A stretch of 64,000 nt of DNA from Rothia aeria (GCA_002355935.1 AP017895.1:310001-374000), one strand, 5' to 3'. Numbered from the stretch's first letter, positions 19,194-28,574 are shown. Translations and numbers: made by a program. The notes: generated by a model not told the origin, from the sequence alone.

Positions 19194-19767
19194 CTAGCCG
19201 GGGTTATGTCCGCTGCCGCCGTTAATGCCCCAACCTGAAAACTTACGAAATCATCAAACCCATCATCAGTGATATACACAAGCTCCTGCATCTGCCGGTG
19301 CCCTGCTGGCACTCCCTGAAATAGCCCTTTAAACGCTCAATGCTTGAGTCGAACAAGCGCTCATGCCAGTAAAACGCGCTGTCTGAAAAATCCCCACCCT
19401 GGTAAGCCGCTTTCCAGGAAGCCCACAACGCTGTCAGCTCCTCAACCGCAGCCCCGTGCCGATACCAGCATGGGGCTATCCTAAACCTGCCCGTACTGAA
19501 ATACCGAAAATTCAGCCAATCAACCCAAGACCTTAACTCGTTCCACAGACGAGTAGCCTCAGCCGGGTCAGAAATATTACGCCAACAATACTTAGAGGGC
19601 TCACTCGTTGAGCCCCCACCAGCAGTTTCTACAGCATACACCCGGTCCCGCAGCTCTTCATACATGTCAATAAGCTCAGACATGTTGTTATACAGCTCAA
19701 CAAGCGTGGCTCCCAGTGAATCAATATTCCACTCAATATCCTCCGGACGGACGCCCCCATCAGCCAT
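19194..19767 (-). CDS. DUF4913-like mobile-element protein, frameshifted at its end
   Basis: The ATG at 19767 (MADGGVRPEDIEW) has GGGAGA seven bases upstream and is preferred to the longer ORF start at 19845. The body matches the DUF4913 pattern of actinobacterial plasmids and conjugative elements: 'WVDWLNFRYF', 'IAPCWYRHGAAVEELTALW', 'WKAAYQGG' and 'FYWHERLFDS'. One G restored at plus 19314-19316 (CCC run) continues to 'HRQMQELVYITDDGFDDFV' and a stop at 19194. Without it the frame ends at 19243. Function unknown; it supports the mobile-element assignment. Confidence 0.65.
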
Positions 19768-20036
19768 AATTCGTTCTCCCTTCGAAACACAGCATATAGC
19801 CCCACACGGAAAACCTACACGCTGGTTCTTACTGGCCTCTTTCAATAGCTAAAGTATTTAACTACCACCCTCTAGTTTAAGTCACTATCACATTTTAAAA
19901 AGCGAGAAAACACGCAATCAGAAGACTCACCGGGCAAACCCATAGAATGCACCCGCCTCAGGTGTGCACATACCCGCCCAAGTACTTTTAAGAGCTGATT
20001 TTAATGACTCAATCCTTGTATTCAGACATCGGATGG

Positions 20037-20512
20037 TTATCCTTCTGCAGCGCGTCGTAGAGCGGCTCGTGTCCGAGAGACTTCTAGCATGAGGCTGTGG
20101 TCGATCAGTTTGTGGGTTTTAGCGGTGTGCATATCATCCCAGGAACCGCGGACGCGGGGTGCTCCTCCTTCCATACCCCAAGGATCCCATTCCTCACCTT
20201 TGGCTTGAGGCTTGTATTCCCAACGGACGAGTTCATCAATTGCTTGGGCACGGGTGAGTTCACCAACGTAGTAGCGTTGACAGATCTCATACGGGGAGCC
20301 GGAGCTAAACCCGGCACGGATAGGCTCAACACGCTCTGCTTTTTGAGCATATCGGGCAGCTTGTATTCGTTGATACCGAGTCCGCGAGCGAACTGGTTGT
20401 TTTTTGCTCCGGCATCGGCGAGGGCTTTGACCATGCGGAGTTCGGCAAGTTCGATGAGTTCTTTTTCAACGCGTAGTTTGTAGGCTTTAGCGACAATATC
20501 TTGCAGTTCCAC
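20037..20512 (-). pseudogene. Antitoxin-like small protein, inverted copy with one frameshift
   Basis: It is read from GTG at 20512 behind the right copy of the 51-bp repeat. It matches the 17.0-kb copy closely ('NQFARGLGINEYKLPDML'). The T5 run at plus 20340-20344 is T6 in the 1.77-kb copy, and the 17.16-kb copy has A6, so one base is missing and the frame shifts. Repaired, it carries the complete motif and stops at 20037 after ...RRAAEG. No toxin gene follows it. Confidence 0.7.
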
Positions 20513-20520
20513 GTTTTGTG

Positions 20521-20571
20521 GTGCCTTCCTGCTGAAGTGCTGAAAAGTATCAATATTTACTATAACAAAAG
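20521..20571. repeat. 51-bp inverted repeat, right copy
   Basis: This is the exact reverse complement of 16420-16470 and directs a minus-strand copy of the antitoxin-like gene. Recombination between the two would invert the 4.1-kb segment between them. Confidence 0.85.
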
Positions 20572-20618
20572 CAATAAATACATATAATGAGGGTATTTAC
20601 GAAGAGAAGCTCCCCCTT

Positions 20619-21069
20619 GTGAACAACCTCATGATGCCCCGCCGCACGACAAAATATCTCAGCATTACCGCCGGTGCCACCAGCTACCTCAGCATCAACC
20701 CCAACGGAACCATCACCCACCGCACCTGGACCGGACGCCGCATCACCACCCCCATCAACGCCTACACCTACACCCCCACAGAAACCACCGCCGAAGGCGA
20801 CTTCCACCCCGACCAGCTCAAACTCTACAACAGCAAAGGACAAAAATAGCCTCCTTCTCCCCAGGACCCTCAAGGAATACACCATCGCAGCCCACCTCAT
20901 CTTCCGGCAGACCGAACACCGCTGGGCCAACATGAACACCCCAGAAAACGCACACACCATCACAAAAGCCGCCGCCCACCCCCTCAACATCACCCGATCC
21001 CTGCGCAGGTTCCGCAACGGCAACAACCTCGCCACCGAAACCCTCACCCCCACACACCCCAAAAACTAA
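20619..21069 (+). other. Unassigned reading frames, possibly a decayed mobile-element gene
   Basis: A GTG at 20619 opens a 76-residue frame (strand-rich, 'YLSITAGATSYLSINPNG') ending at 20849. A second frame (about 20851-21069) encodes 'TLKEYTIAAHLIFRQTEHRW' and 'LRRFRNGNN'. Base composition is unusually rich in CAC and ACC. The two may be one gene split by a frameshift. Neither was recognised. Confidence 0.25.
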
Positions 21070-21416
21070 CCCTGGGTTGCATAAGAATCACCGCCGAGGC
21101 GGGGTGTTTAAGTCTCTGATTGTTCTAAACCCTCCAAGAATTCAGCGTACCTAGGATGCCAGGAAAGTATGGCTGCAGTTATGAGGAGACTCACCACACT
21201 ATGCTGACCTATTATTGTGTGACCCTATAAACGAAAATCTGTAAACAATTATTGGGCAGGCACCCTGCACTATATATTTCGTGAAATTTAAAGAGTGCTT
21301 TCGGATATTTTTTAGCACGCACCTGCGTGAGGGTTCCATACAATAACTCACATTTATCGTTCACCGTACTCTAATACATTCAGGTTCATACGTAAATAGC
21401 CAGATATTGCTCAGAA

Positions 21417-21466
21417 ATATGGCGTCCCGGCCTGTCAGTATTGTTCTACAGGCCGGGACGCCATAT
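21417..21466. terminator. Strong terminator hairpin downstream of the surface-protein gene
   Basis: Arms 21417-21435 and 21448-21466 pair perfectly over 19 bp with a 12-base loop. It lies 52 bases after the stop of the minus-strand gene ending at 21519. The rest of 21070-21518 is AT-rich and shows no gene. Confidence 0.8.
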
Positions 21467-21518
21467 ACCCCTAGAGGAACGCTATTCACTCGTGGGGCGA
21501 GTATGCTGCTGCAAAGAA

Positions 21519-23246
21519 TCAGCGTGAGCTGCGGCGGCGGATGACAACTAAAATAATGCCGCCTGCTAAGGCAGTCGCACCCGCAGCAGCCACACCAGCG
21601 GCCGCGAACCCTGTGTGCGCCAGCGCCCCAGCCGAGGAGCCCGCACCGGAAGACCCGCCGGATGCCGCCCCAGATCCGCCAGAGCCGCCGGCGTACGATC
21701 CGGCCGCGCCAGCACCACCATCAGCTGAGGCACCGTAACCGTCTGATGAACTGCCATCCGAACCGGTGCCGGCCCCAGTATAGCCATGAGCACCGGCACC
21801 GTAGCCATTATTCGCGGGTGCAGGCGCGGCACCGGGTGATGAGTCACCTGCCCCGGACGAGGGTGCTGTGGCCTCAGGTTCGCCAGCGGGTGCAGGCGCA
21901 GATGTGGTGTCGTCGGTGGTGCCGGTACCGGGGGTGGTGCGGTCAGAACCGGAGGGTGCAGCGGTACCGCCCCCAGACACGCTGGGGGCTGCAGATCCGG
22001 TGGAGTCGCCGGTTGAGCAGCCGTTCGCGGCCTCATCCCCCACCGCAACCTGCATGCGCTGCACCTCGCTCTTTACCTCCGTACCGTCCTTGAGGGTGGC
22101 GGTGTAGTACACGTCAAACCCGTACCGGCCGGGTTCGGTAAACACCCAGTTCGCGTGCGCGTGAGTGGCGTACGCAATATCAATCGTGTCTTTGCCGGTG
22201 GTGGAGTCAAGAAGCACATCCGCTCCGGTCAGTGACTCTGTGAACACCCCAAACCGGGCGCCGCGCGGCATGGTGCGCGGCACCACGTGCAGTTTCACCC
22301 CGCCCGACAGCTGGGAGTAGTCAATATTCTCGGTGCTGTACCCCGGCCAGGGCAGCCCCTTGATCTGGGTCTGGGGCAGCCCGTAGAAGGCGGTGCCTAC
22401 CGGGCCGATGAAGTTCAGGGCGGGGCTGCTCATGTGCTCATTACGGGTGCGGCGTGCCCGATCGCTCACGGTGAGCACCACCGAGTCAAGGGGGCGCACG
22501 GTCGAGTCCGGGTCGATCAGACCGCTATCGTCTTTCAGGCCCACGTGAAGCTGCTTGTTGCGCAGCTGCCCCTGAATGTCGAGGTGCCCGTCGTGGATTT
22601 TGCGGCGGCCATCAAGGGTGCGGGCATCACAGGTGGGGTGCGACGGGGCGGGTGGGGGCGCTGCAGCCGATGCGGTAGGCTCACCCTGGGCTGGTCCTGA
22701 GGCGGCTGGTGCTGGGCTGGTTGGTTCTGTGCGGGCCGGGGCGGGGGTAATAGGCGCAGCGGGTGTGGCGCTCGGGCTGGACGATGGGTCGGGCGTTTCA
22801 CCGGCGGGGGCGCTGGGTGCGGGGTCGGCGGGGGCCTGCCCGGCGGTTCCCTCCACGGTGAATGTGCCGGATGCGCTATAGTCGCCGCCGCGCCGGTAGT
22901 CACCGGTGAGTTTCACGCTCGAGGCGCGCGCGTTCATATCTGGGTGCGGCAGTACTTTGGCGATCAGTTCACTGTTCTCAAAGTAGCTGTCTTCCCGGTA
23001 GGTGAAACGCGCCACCCCGTTTTCGACCGTGGTTTCAATATCGAATTTGGGGTATTCGTAGTCGTTGGGGGCGTAGAACCCGCCGCGAATAAACCCGCGG
23101 AAGTTCGGGTCGGCGAAGGTCACCTCAATCGTGCGGTATCCTTCCTGCGTGGAGGGTACGGTGCGCACCGTGTAGTCGCCGCTGGTGGGGTGTAGGTGGC
23201 GGTATTGAGGGTAGTGTTGCGCTCTTCGGGGGTTTTTACGGGCCAT
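21519..23246 (-). CDS. C-terminal part of a sortase-anchored choice-of-anchor M surface protein
   Basis: This frame carries a surface repeat of the actinobacterial P_ac_wall_rpt type (TIGR03769; 'HVGLKDDSGLIDP', 'THAHANWVFTEPGRYGFDVYY'). A very long Gly/Ser/Thr/Pro-rich stalk follows, then 'LAHTG', a membrane helix and the tail RRRSSR: a sortase signal of the LAxTG class. It is almost certainly the second half of the gene that starts at 24402. One C restored at plus 23187-23190 and one near 23320 give a single frame. The protein is of the kind (TIGR03773) encoded beside anchored repeat-type ABC transporters. Confidence 0.75.
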   Translation of the reverse strand: MARKNPRRAQHYPQYRHLHPTSGDYTVRTVPSTQEGYRTIEVTFADPNFRGFIRGGFYAPNDYEYPKFDIETTVENGVARFTYREDSYFENSELIAKVLPHPDMNARASSVKLTGDYRRGGDYSASGTFTVEGTAGQAPADPAPSAPAGETPDPSSSPSATPAAPITPAPARTEPTSPAPAASGPAQGEPTASAAAPPPAPSHPTCDARTLDGRRKIHDGHLDIQGQLRNKQLHVGLKDDSGLIDPDSTVRPLDSVVLTVSDRARRTRNEHMSSPALNFIGPVGTAFYGLPQTQIKGLPWPGYSTENIDYSQLSGGVKLHVVPRTMPRGARFGVFTESLTGADVLLDSTTGKDTIDIAYATHAHANWVFTEPGRYGFDVYYTATLKDGTEVKSEVQRMQVAVGDEAANGCSTGDSTGSAAPSVSGGGTAAPSGSDRTTPGTGTTDDTTSAPAPAGEPEATAPSSGAGDSSPGAAPAPANNGYGAGAHGYTGAGTGSDGSSSDGYGASADGGAGAAGSYAGGSGGSGAASGGSSGAGSSAGALAHTGFAAAGVAAAGATALAGGIILVVIRRRSSR

Positions 23247-24402
23247 TGGCCGTTGCCGTCGTCACTGTACACGCTCTCAGCCCGCCCGGGCTCATACGCG
23301 AGTTGATGCGAGATCCAGCGTGCACCGCTGTCGCCTTCAGGGTGAACACCGCCTGCAGGTGGGATGATTCGCCGCCCATCATTTCGCTCCAGGTGGCGGT
23401 GCCGTTGGTGACATCAAGATCCGTCAGAAAGTACCCGTTGTTGTACAGGGTGAGCTTGCCTTTGAGGTTTTTATCGCCCGCTGTGAAGGTGATGTCGCTG
23501 AGCTTATCGTCGGCGTCTCTCCTCTTGGCGGGGTCCGGGTCTGGGGTGTGCGGTGCCACGGACAGCACATATTTGGCGGTGTCCAGGTTCCCCACATTCG
23601 CGGCGTTATAGCGCTCTTCTGTGGGTACGGCGGTGGGGGTTCCGTCACCAAGAATAGGCTTATTGCCGCCCACCTGCCACACGAGTTTCTGCGGCGCGGA
23701 CTGGATGATTCTGCCGTCGGTACCGCGGGCCACAGTGCGGTAGGTGACTTCGTACCGCCCGGGCCGGGTGAAGGTGGTGGTGTTGTGGGTGTGGCTGCCT
23801 TTGCTCAGCAGCCAGGAGTGCCAGCCGGTGCTGGTACTTGAGAGAATGCGGTTGATCTGAGCGGGGCCGTCGTCGGGGTTGTACCGGAACAGCTCCATAC
23901 GCCCGGGGCCGTCCACCGAGAGGATGTCGGTGGCGAACACCCCGTCACGGAACTGTTCGGTAGGGATTTTGACAGATGCACCCAGACCCGCCCAGATGGG
24001 GTCGTGGTTGCCCCAGGTGAGGGTGGGCGCCATGTAGAGGGTCTGCCCGGGTTCACCTAGAAAACCTAGGCTGGGTGAGTTGGGGAGGGTGAGGGTGTAT
24101 TGTGAGGCACCGTTACGCCCGTCCCAGCCTTTACCGACCCAGTTGACGGTTTTGTCGAGGTCGTAGAGGTCTGCGCCGGTCTTGTAGGGGTTGGATTCAT
24201 TTTTGAGAACGAACGTGCCGTTTTCCCAGTAGGCTTTGGGGGCGTCCACGTGGCCTTTGGTAGTGATGATGCGCCCGTCGTCAGGCCCGGCGTGGGCTGT
24301 GATGCTGGGGGCTAACCCGGTGAGGATGATCAGCGCCGCGACGGAGAGGCGCGCTAGGGGTTTTCCGGGTGCCCGACGTTGGGTTCGGAGGTGCGTGTTC
24401 AT
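23236..24402 (-). CDS. N-terminal part of the same choice-of-anchor M surface protein
   Basis: ATG at 24402 with AAGGAA upstream is the likely start; the ORF can be extended to 24465 but the signal peptide begins here (cleaved after 'ITAHA'). The segment holds one P_ac_wall_rpt-like domain ('GHVDAPKAYWENGTF', 'PGRYEVTYRTVARGTDGRII') and the start of a second region. The last 25 residues in this frame are out of frame. The repaired sequence reads 'RWISHQLAYEPGRAE', then 'YSDDGNGQWPVKTPEER', then joins the downstream frame at 'YTPTSGDYTVRTV'. The whole repaired gene, 21519-24402, would encode about 960 residues. Confidence 0.75.
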   Translation of the reverse strand: MNTHLRTQRRAPGKPLARLSVAALIILTGLAPSITAHAGPDDGRIITTKGHVDAPKAYWENGTFVLKNESNPYKTGADLYDLDKTVNWVGKGWDGRNGASQYTLTLPNSPSLGFLGEPGQTLYMAPTLTWGNHDPIWAGLGASVKIPTEQFRDGVFATDILSVDGPGRMELFRYNPDDGPAQINRILSSTSTGWHSWLLSKGSHTHNTTTFTRPGRYEVTYRTVARGTDGRIIQSAPQKLVWQVGGNKPILGDGTPTAVPTEERYNAANVGNLDTAKYVLSVAPHTPDPDPAKRRDADDKLSDITFTAGDKNLKGKLTLYNNGYFLTDLDVTNGTATWSEMMGGESSHLQAVFTLKATAVHAGSRINSRMSPGGLRACTVTTATANGP

Positions 24403-24435
24403 GCTTTCCTTTCTAATTTTTACGGGCAATAGCGT

Positions 24436-24472
24436 AGCATTTTTGCGAATAATTGTCATTAACAAAAATGCT
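24436..24472. promoter_or_regulatory. Nested palindrome in the divergent promoter, candidate metal-regulator operator
   Basis: The 169-bp gap between two divergent surface-protein genes contains arms AGCATTTTTG (24436-24445) and CAAAAATGCT (24463-24472) around an inner TAAT...ATTA palindrome. An AT-rich dyad of this size fits a Fur/Zur/DtxR-class operator. The ZnuA-like gene in the locus makes zinc or manganese control plausible. No consensus was matched exactly. Confidence 0.45.
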
Positions 24473-24571
24473 CTGTATAGTGATTCCCGAATACGCCAAC
24501 GGCGCGGGGGCGAACGTACTCCCCCGCGCCGAACCGCGCCCAGTCACCGCATCACGCACCTGGAGGAACAC

Positions 24572-26950
24572 ATGCAACGAAGCACATCCGCCCTGACCCT
24601 ACTCAGTGCCGCATCGCTCACCTGCGGGCTTGTCCTCACCCCCGCAGTACCAGCCCTCGCGCACGAAGAACACGGCACCGCGAGCGCATCGGACACCACT
24701 AGCAACCAGAGAACCCACCGTATTGATGGGGAAAATACTGTTGCCGGGGTGCACGCCAACCTGGTAGATCTCTCCCTGCGCGACGGTGCGTTCACACTGG
24801 GTTCGAGGGCCAGCACACACGACGGTGAAGGTATTTACGATCCCGCACGAACTGTTTTCCACCTGCCAAATACTGACTCCACCCGCAGCACTGTGGCTGC
24901 AGGCTATGAATTTATTGCCCCCAAAGGCACCCCTATCTGGTATATCCCGCACACCGGCACCGGCGGGGTTCTTCACCCCGGCTTCGGGGCTGATAATATC
25001 CCCCGCGACGCACTGAAAGAGAACAAAATATCGCTCGAACTTGTGCGCACCCAAACCCCTGATGGTGGCTCCGTTGAGGTTTTCCGTGAGGACCCCAGCG
25101 GCCCCACGCGCCTGTTCAGTTCACGCGAGAATCTGCCCGCCCACACCATAACCGCGGGTGAGCAGGCGCACCCCGGGTGGGCATTTACCGCACCGGGTGT
25201 TTACCGGCTTACTTTCCGGGCGACAGCTCAGCGCACCGACGGCACGCCGATCAGTGCCGAGCAGACCTACACGGTGGCGGTGGGCGATGTTCCAGCCAAT
25301 ATTTTTGAGCAGATGCGCACCCAGGAGAGCGAGCGGCACGGCGGCACATCCAAAGCCACTGACCATTCGGCAGCCGCGAGCGCGGCTTCCCCCGCCGGTG
25401 CAGGTGCCCCGAAAACCCCGGCCAATATTTCGGGGGCCAACACCCACAATGTGCGGCAGGCGGGTGCCCCCGCCAGCGGGGGTTCGAACGGTGCACCGCA
25501 GCAGCCACGAGTCGAGAGCCCTGCCGCGCAGGGGCCCGCGCCAGAGCCCCAAGCGCAGCAGGCTGGTAACAGTGCCAGCCAGGGGTCGGGGGCTGCCGAT
25601 CGCAGCACCCCGGAGGCGGTCAATGCGGCGGAAGATTCTGGGGGTAATGGTGCCGCCAGCGCTGCCGACTCAGGCGGCACCGGAACGGGCGGTACTGTAC
25701 AGAGCATCACCCCGCCGGCGGGTGCATCCGGCGGTAAAAGCGTGCGCGGCTCCAATAGTGCCAATGTGGCCCCCGGTGCGTCTCATCAGGGTGCGGCAGC
25801 CGGGTCGGGTTCCGCCGGGGGTGGAGCGGGTTCCAGTGGGGCTGGTTCGGGCGGGTCGGATTCGGCGGGGTCGGGCAGCGAGAAATGCTACGCCACCGAG
25901 GTTCAGGTCAAAGACGCCAAACAGTCCCTGCGCAGACCCGCGTCCGTCCTGAGTGTTGAGCCTGCGCTGCACACGGCAACGGTGCAGAACGTGGCTGAAT
26001 ACGGCGGGTCAGACCGCGCCACTGAAGGGCACTTCGATGTGGGTCCGGTGCTGAACGGCTCCACACTGAGTTCCGCCGTGAAAGATGACCGGTTCAGCCC
26101 GCCCAAGCATGTCTCCCCCGGCTCACTTAATTTCGTGTTGGGTGATGCTGCGAAGCTGAAATTCCCGGCGGGCATGGAAGATATTGCCCCCGCGGGAAGT
26201 ACCGTGCACATGATTGGGGCTACGCAGCAGGCGGGCGTGCCGTGGCTGGGGTGGAGTACCCAGGATCCTGAGCTTCTCAAGCAGGCCGATGGACCGGTCA
26301 CCATGAGCTTGAAGGGGTTCGACGGCCCCGGCTCAATGTCGGTGTTCCTCTCGGGTAACTTCGGTTCCGCCGGGCAGAAAGTGTTCACCTCCCGCGGCGG
26401 CTCATTTCAGGTTCCGCTGAATACGCACCAGCACAGCAACTGGGTGTTTACTGCGGAGGGCCGCTACCGGGTGACGATCGGCTGGCAGGTGCGCCTGAAG
26501 AACGGGCAGACCGTCGAGAGCACATCGACCCTGAACTTTACGGTGGGTAACGGCAGCGGGGAAAACACCTCCGGCGGTGATAAGCAGCAGGGGGCGCAGA
26601 AACCCGCAGAGAACGGCGGCCACCGCGGAGGTGCGCACAATGATACGCCCGCTGGCGAGAGCAAAACCCCCGATAAGCAGGCGGGGCGCGGCACTGTGGA
26701 TGCGGCCAGCGGTATTGTGACGAAACCGGACGGCACGAAGGTGCGCATCGTTGGTAAGACCGCCTCGGGTAAGGACTGCGCCCTCACCAACCAGGAACTT
26801 AAGGATGCGCAGCAGGCCGCTGCTGCCGGTCAGTTGGCCAGCACCGGGGCCGGTTTTAACCCGTTTATGGTCAGCACCTCCGTGCTTGCTGTCGCTTTAG
26901 GCGGCATGATCGTGTACGCCGTGCGCCGCCGCAAGCGTCATGCCGCGTAA
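24572..26950 (+). CDS. Sortase-anchored surface protein with two choice-of-anchor M repeats (LASTG)
   Basis: The ATG at 24572 has GGAGG six bases upstream and starts a signal peptide cleaved after 'ALAHE', so it is preferred to the longer ORF from 24236. In 792 residues there are two P_ac_wall_rpt-like domains (about 55-240 and 455-640; note 'GWAFTAPGVYRLTF' and 'HSNWVFTAEGRYRVTIGW'). A Gly/Ser/Ala-rich linker separates them. A stalk, the sorting signal 'LASTG', a membrane helix and an RRRKRH tail follow. It is the first gene of the plus-strand transporter operon and overlaps the next gene by 11 bases. It probably captures ligand at the wall for the transporter. Confidence 0.85.
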   Translation: MQRSTSALTLLSAASLTCGLVLTPAVPALAHEEHGTASASDTTSNQRTHRIDGENTVAGVHANLVDLSLRDGAFTLGSRASTHDGEGIYDPARTVFHLPNTDSTRSTVAAGYEFIAPKGTPIWYIPHTGTGGVLHPGFGADNIPRDALKENKISLELVRTQTPDGGSVEVFREDPSGPTRLFSSRENLPAHTITAGEQAHPGWAFTAPGVYRLTFRATAQRTDGTPISAEQTYTVAVGDVPANIFEQMRTQESERHGGTSKATDHSAAASAASPAGAGAPKTPANISGANTHNVRQAGAPASGGSNGAPQQPRVESPAAQGPAPEPQAQQAGNSASQGSGAADRSTPEAVNAAEDSGGNGAASAADSGGTGTGGTVQSITPPAGASGGKSVRGSNSANVAPGASHQGAAAGSGSAGGGAGSSGAGSGGSDSAGSGSEKCYATEVQVKDAKQSLRRPASVLSVEPALHTATVQNVAEYGGSDRATEGHFDVGPVLNGSTLSSAVKDDRFSPPKHVSPGSLNFVLGDAAKLKFPAGMEDIAPAGSTVHMIGATQQAGVPWLGWSTQDPELLKQADGPVTMSLKGFDGPGSMSVFLSGNFGSAGQKVFTSRGGSFQVPLNTHQHSNWVFTAEGRYRVTIGWQVRLKNGQTVESTSTLNFTVGNGSGENTSGGDKQQGAQKPAENGGHRGGAHNDTPAGESKTPDKQAGRGTVDAASGIVTKPDGTKVRIVGKTASGKDCALTNQELKDAQQAAAAGQLASTGAGFNPFMVSTSVLAVALGGMIVYAVRRRKRHAA

Positions 26951-28574
26951 TGGGCTCAGCCGCCGCGCTTTCCTGGGTTTTCTGCCTGTCTGCGCGGCGT
27001 TAAGCGCCTGCACCGCACAGAATACGTCCTTGGGTTTTGATGCCGACGGGCGTCTTCAGGTGGTGGCGACAACCCCGATTTTGGCGGATGTGGCGCGTGC
27101 TGTTGGTGGCGAGCGTGCGCGGGTACACGCCCTCATTCCCAATGGTGCAGACCCGCATTCCTATGAGCCGAGCCTGCGGGATGTGCGCGATGTCGCCTAC
27201 GCGCGGCTGGCGTTCACCAACGGTCTGCTGCTGGAACAGCGCAAAATGGTGGCGATGGTGAGCTCTAACCTGCCGCAGAGTTCGGCGCAGGTGGCGGTTG
27301 CCGAAAGGATTGAGCAGTACGGCGGCAAGCTTGAACCCGTGGTGGAGGATGCCTCGCTGGATTCTATCTGGCTGGGGCTGCGCGTTGAGGGCACCGAGCC
27401 TTCGGGCGCATCCGCCAGCCATTCCGCTGATTCGCCTGCGGATTCGGATGCTTCGGTCGCGTTTTCGGTTACCCGGGTGAAGGGTCCCGGGCAGGTTGCG
27501 GCGTTTATTACACAGACCTTCGGTGCGGTCGAGATGATGTGCGATTCTCAGGCGCGCGGCACGCAGGAATCCGCTCAGGATGGTGTGAGGGTGCGTACCG
27601 GCGATATGGGGTCGCTGGAGCTTCCGCTGCAGGCGCATACGCATCTTTCGTGGGCTTTTGCGGATGCCGGTGTGTACGAACTTGATGTTCTGGCAACGCC
27701 CCGCAACGCACCCGAGGGGGTGCGGCAGGCGCAGGGGACACTGCATGTCGTGGTGGGTGAAGACCCTGCCGAGGCCGCCTCTCGTCTGGGCGCAAATACA
27801 ACCGTTTTAGCCTCCGGACATGCGGATATAGCCTTTCAGGCATATACGGGGCGGCTTGTGATTCGCGCCGATAGCGGCGGGAAAGTCACCGAACACGACT
27901 TGGCTCGTACGATCATTGCGGTTCCTTCGCGCACTCTGCAGGAGGTTCCTGCGGGCGGCCAGTACGGGTTCTTGAGGGGGTCTTCGCGCGAACATCGGGG
28001 GCAGGTGTATTTGCTGGCGCAGGCGGTGCTCGGCAAACATGTGCACGGCGAGATAGACCCGCATATATGGCATTCGGTGCCGAATATGAAGGCAGCCGCG
28101 CAGGTCATGCGTGATGCTCTCGCTGAGGCTGACCCGCCCGGAACCAGCCTGTACACGGCGAATACCGAGCGTGTTATGCGCGAGCTCGATGAGCTGGACT
28201 GGGAGATTCGCGGCATCTATGCGTCTTTGCCCGAGGCCTCGAAAAACCTGATTACCACCCATGATGGGTACCGCTATCTGGCGAGCACTTATGGGCTGAG
28301 CGTGGCGGGATTTGTGACGCCGGTGGCGGGCAGTGAGCCGAGCATCCAGCAGCGGCAGCGACTGCAGCGCACTATCAGGGATTTGCGTGTACCGGCCATA
28401 TTTCTTGATAAGAATACCCGCGCGCGAAGCCCGGTTTTGCGTGAGGTCGCCCATGAAAACGGGGTTCAGGTGGGCACCCTGTATTCTGATTCGCTCGATG
28501 ATGAGGCGCCCCACTATGCGGATATGATGCGCGCTAACGCCCGGGCTATACAGCAGGCCATGGGCGGCTTGTAG
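26940..28574 (+). CDS. Anchored repeat-type ABC transporter substrate-binding lipoprotein (ZnuA-like, TIGR03772 type)
   Basis: A twin-Arg-containing signal peptide ending in lipobox 'LSAC' (Cys about residue 23) makes it a lipoprotein. It is a ZnuA-like metal-binding protein interrupted by a surface-repeat domain. The N-terminal half has 'VVATTPILADVARAVGG' and 'DPHSYEPS' (metal-ligand His). Residues about 140-270 hold a P_ac_wall_rpt-like insert ('HLSWAFADAGVYELDV'). The second half has 'HGEIDPHIWHS', 'TTHDGYRYL' and 'YSDSLDDEAPHY', placed like ZnuA ligands. The likely substrate is zinc or manganese. All four ligand regions are present. It overlaps its upstream neighbour. Confidence 0.85.
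   Translation: MPRNGLSRRAFLGFLPVCAALSACTAQNTSLGFDADGRLQVVATTPILADVARAVGGERARVHALIPNGADPHSYEPSLRDVRDVAYARLAFTNGLLLEQRKMVAMVSSNLPQSSAQVAVAERIEQYGGKLEPVVEDASLDSIWLGLRVEGTEPSGASASHSADSPADSDASVAFSVTRVKGPGQVAAFITQTFGAVEMMCDSQARGTQESAQDGVRVRTGDMGSLELPLQAHTHLSWAFADAGVYELDVLATPRNAPEGVRQAQGTLHVVVGEDPAEAASRLGANTTVLASGHADIAFQAYTGRLVIRADSGGKVTEHDLARTIIAVPSRTLQEVPAGGQYGFLRGSSREHRGQVYLLAQAVLGKHVHGEIDPHIWHSVPNMKAAAQVMRDALAEADPPGTSLYTANTERVMRELDELDWEIRGIYASLPEASKNLITTHDGYRYLASTYGLSVAGFVTPVAGSEPSIQQRQRLQRTIRDLRVPAIFLDKNTRARSPVLREVAHENGVQVGTLYSDSLDDEAPHYADMMRANARAIQQAMGGL

Noticed and set aside
20550-21062. A 170-residue minus-strand ORF rich in Gly and Val
   Set aside because: It is the complement of CAC/ACC-rich DNA, giving a low-complexity Gly/Val translation typical of a shadow frame.
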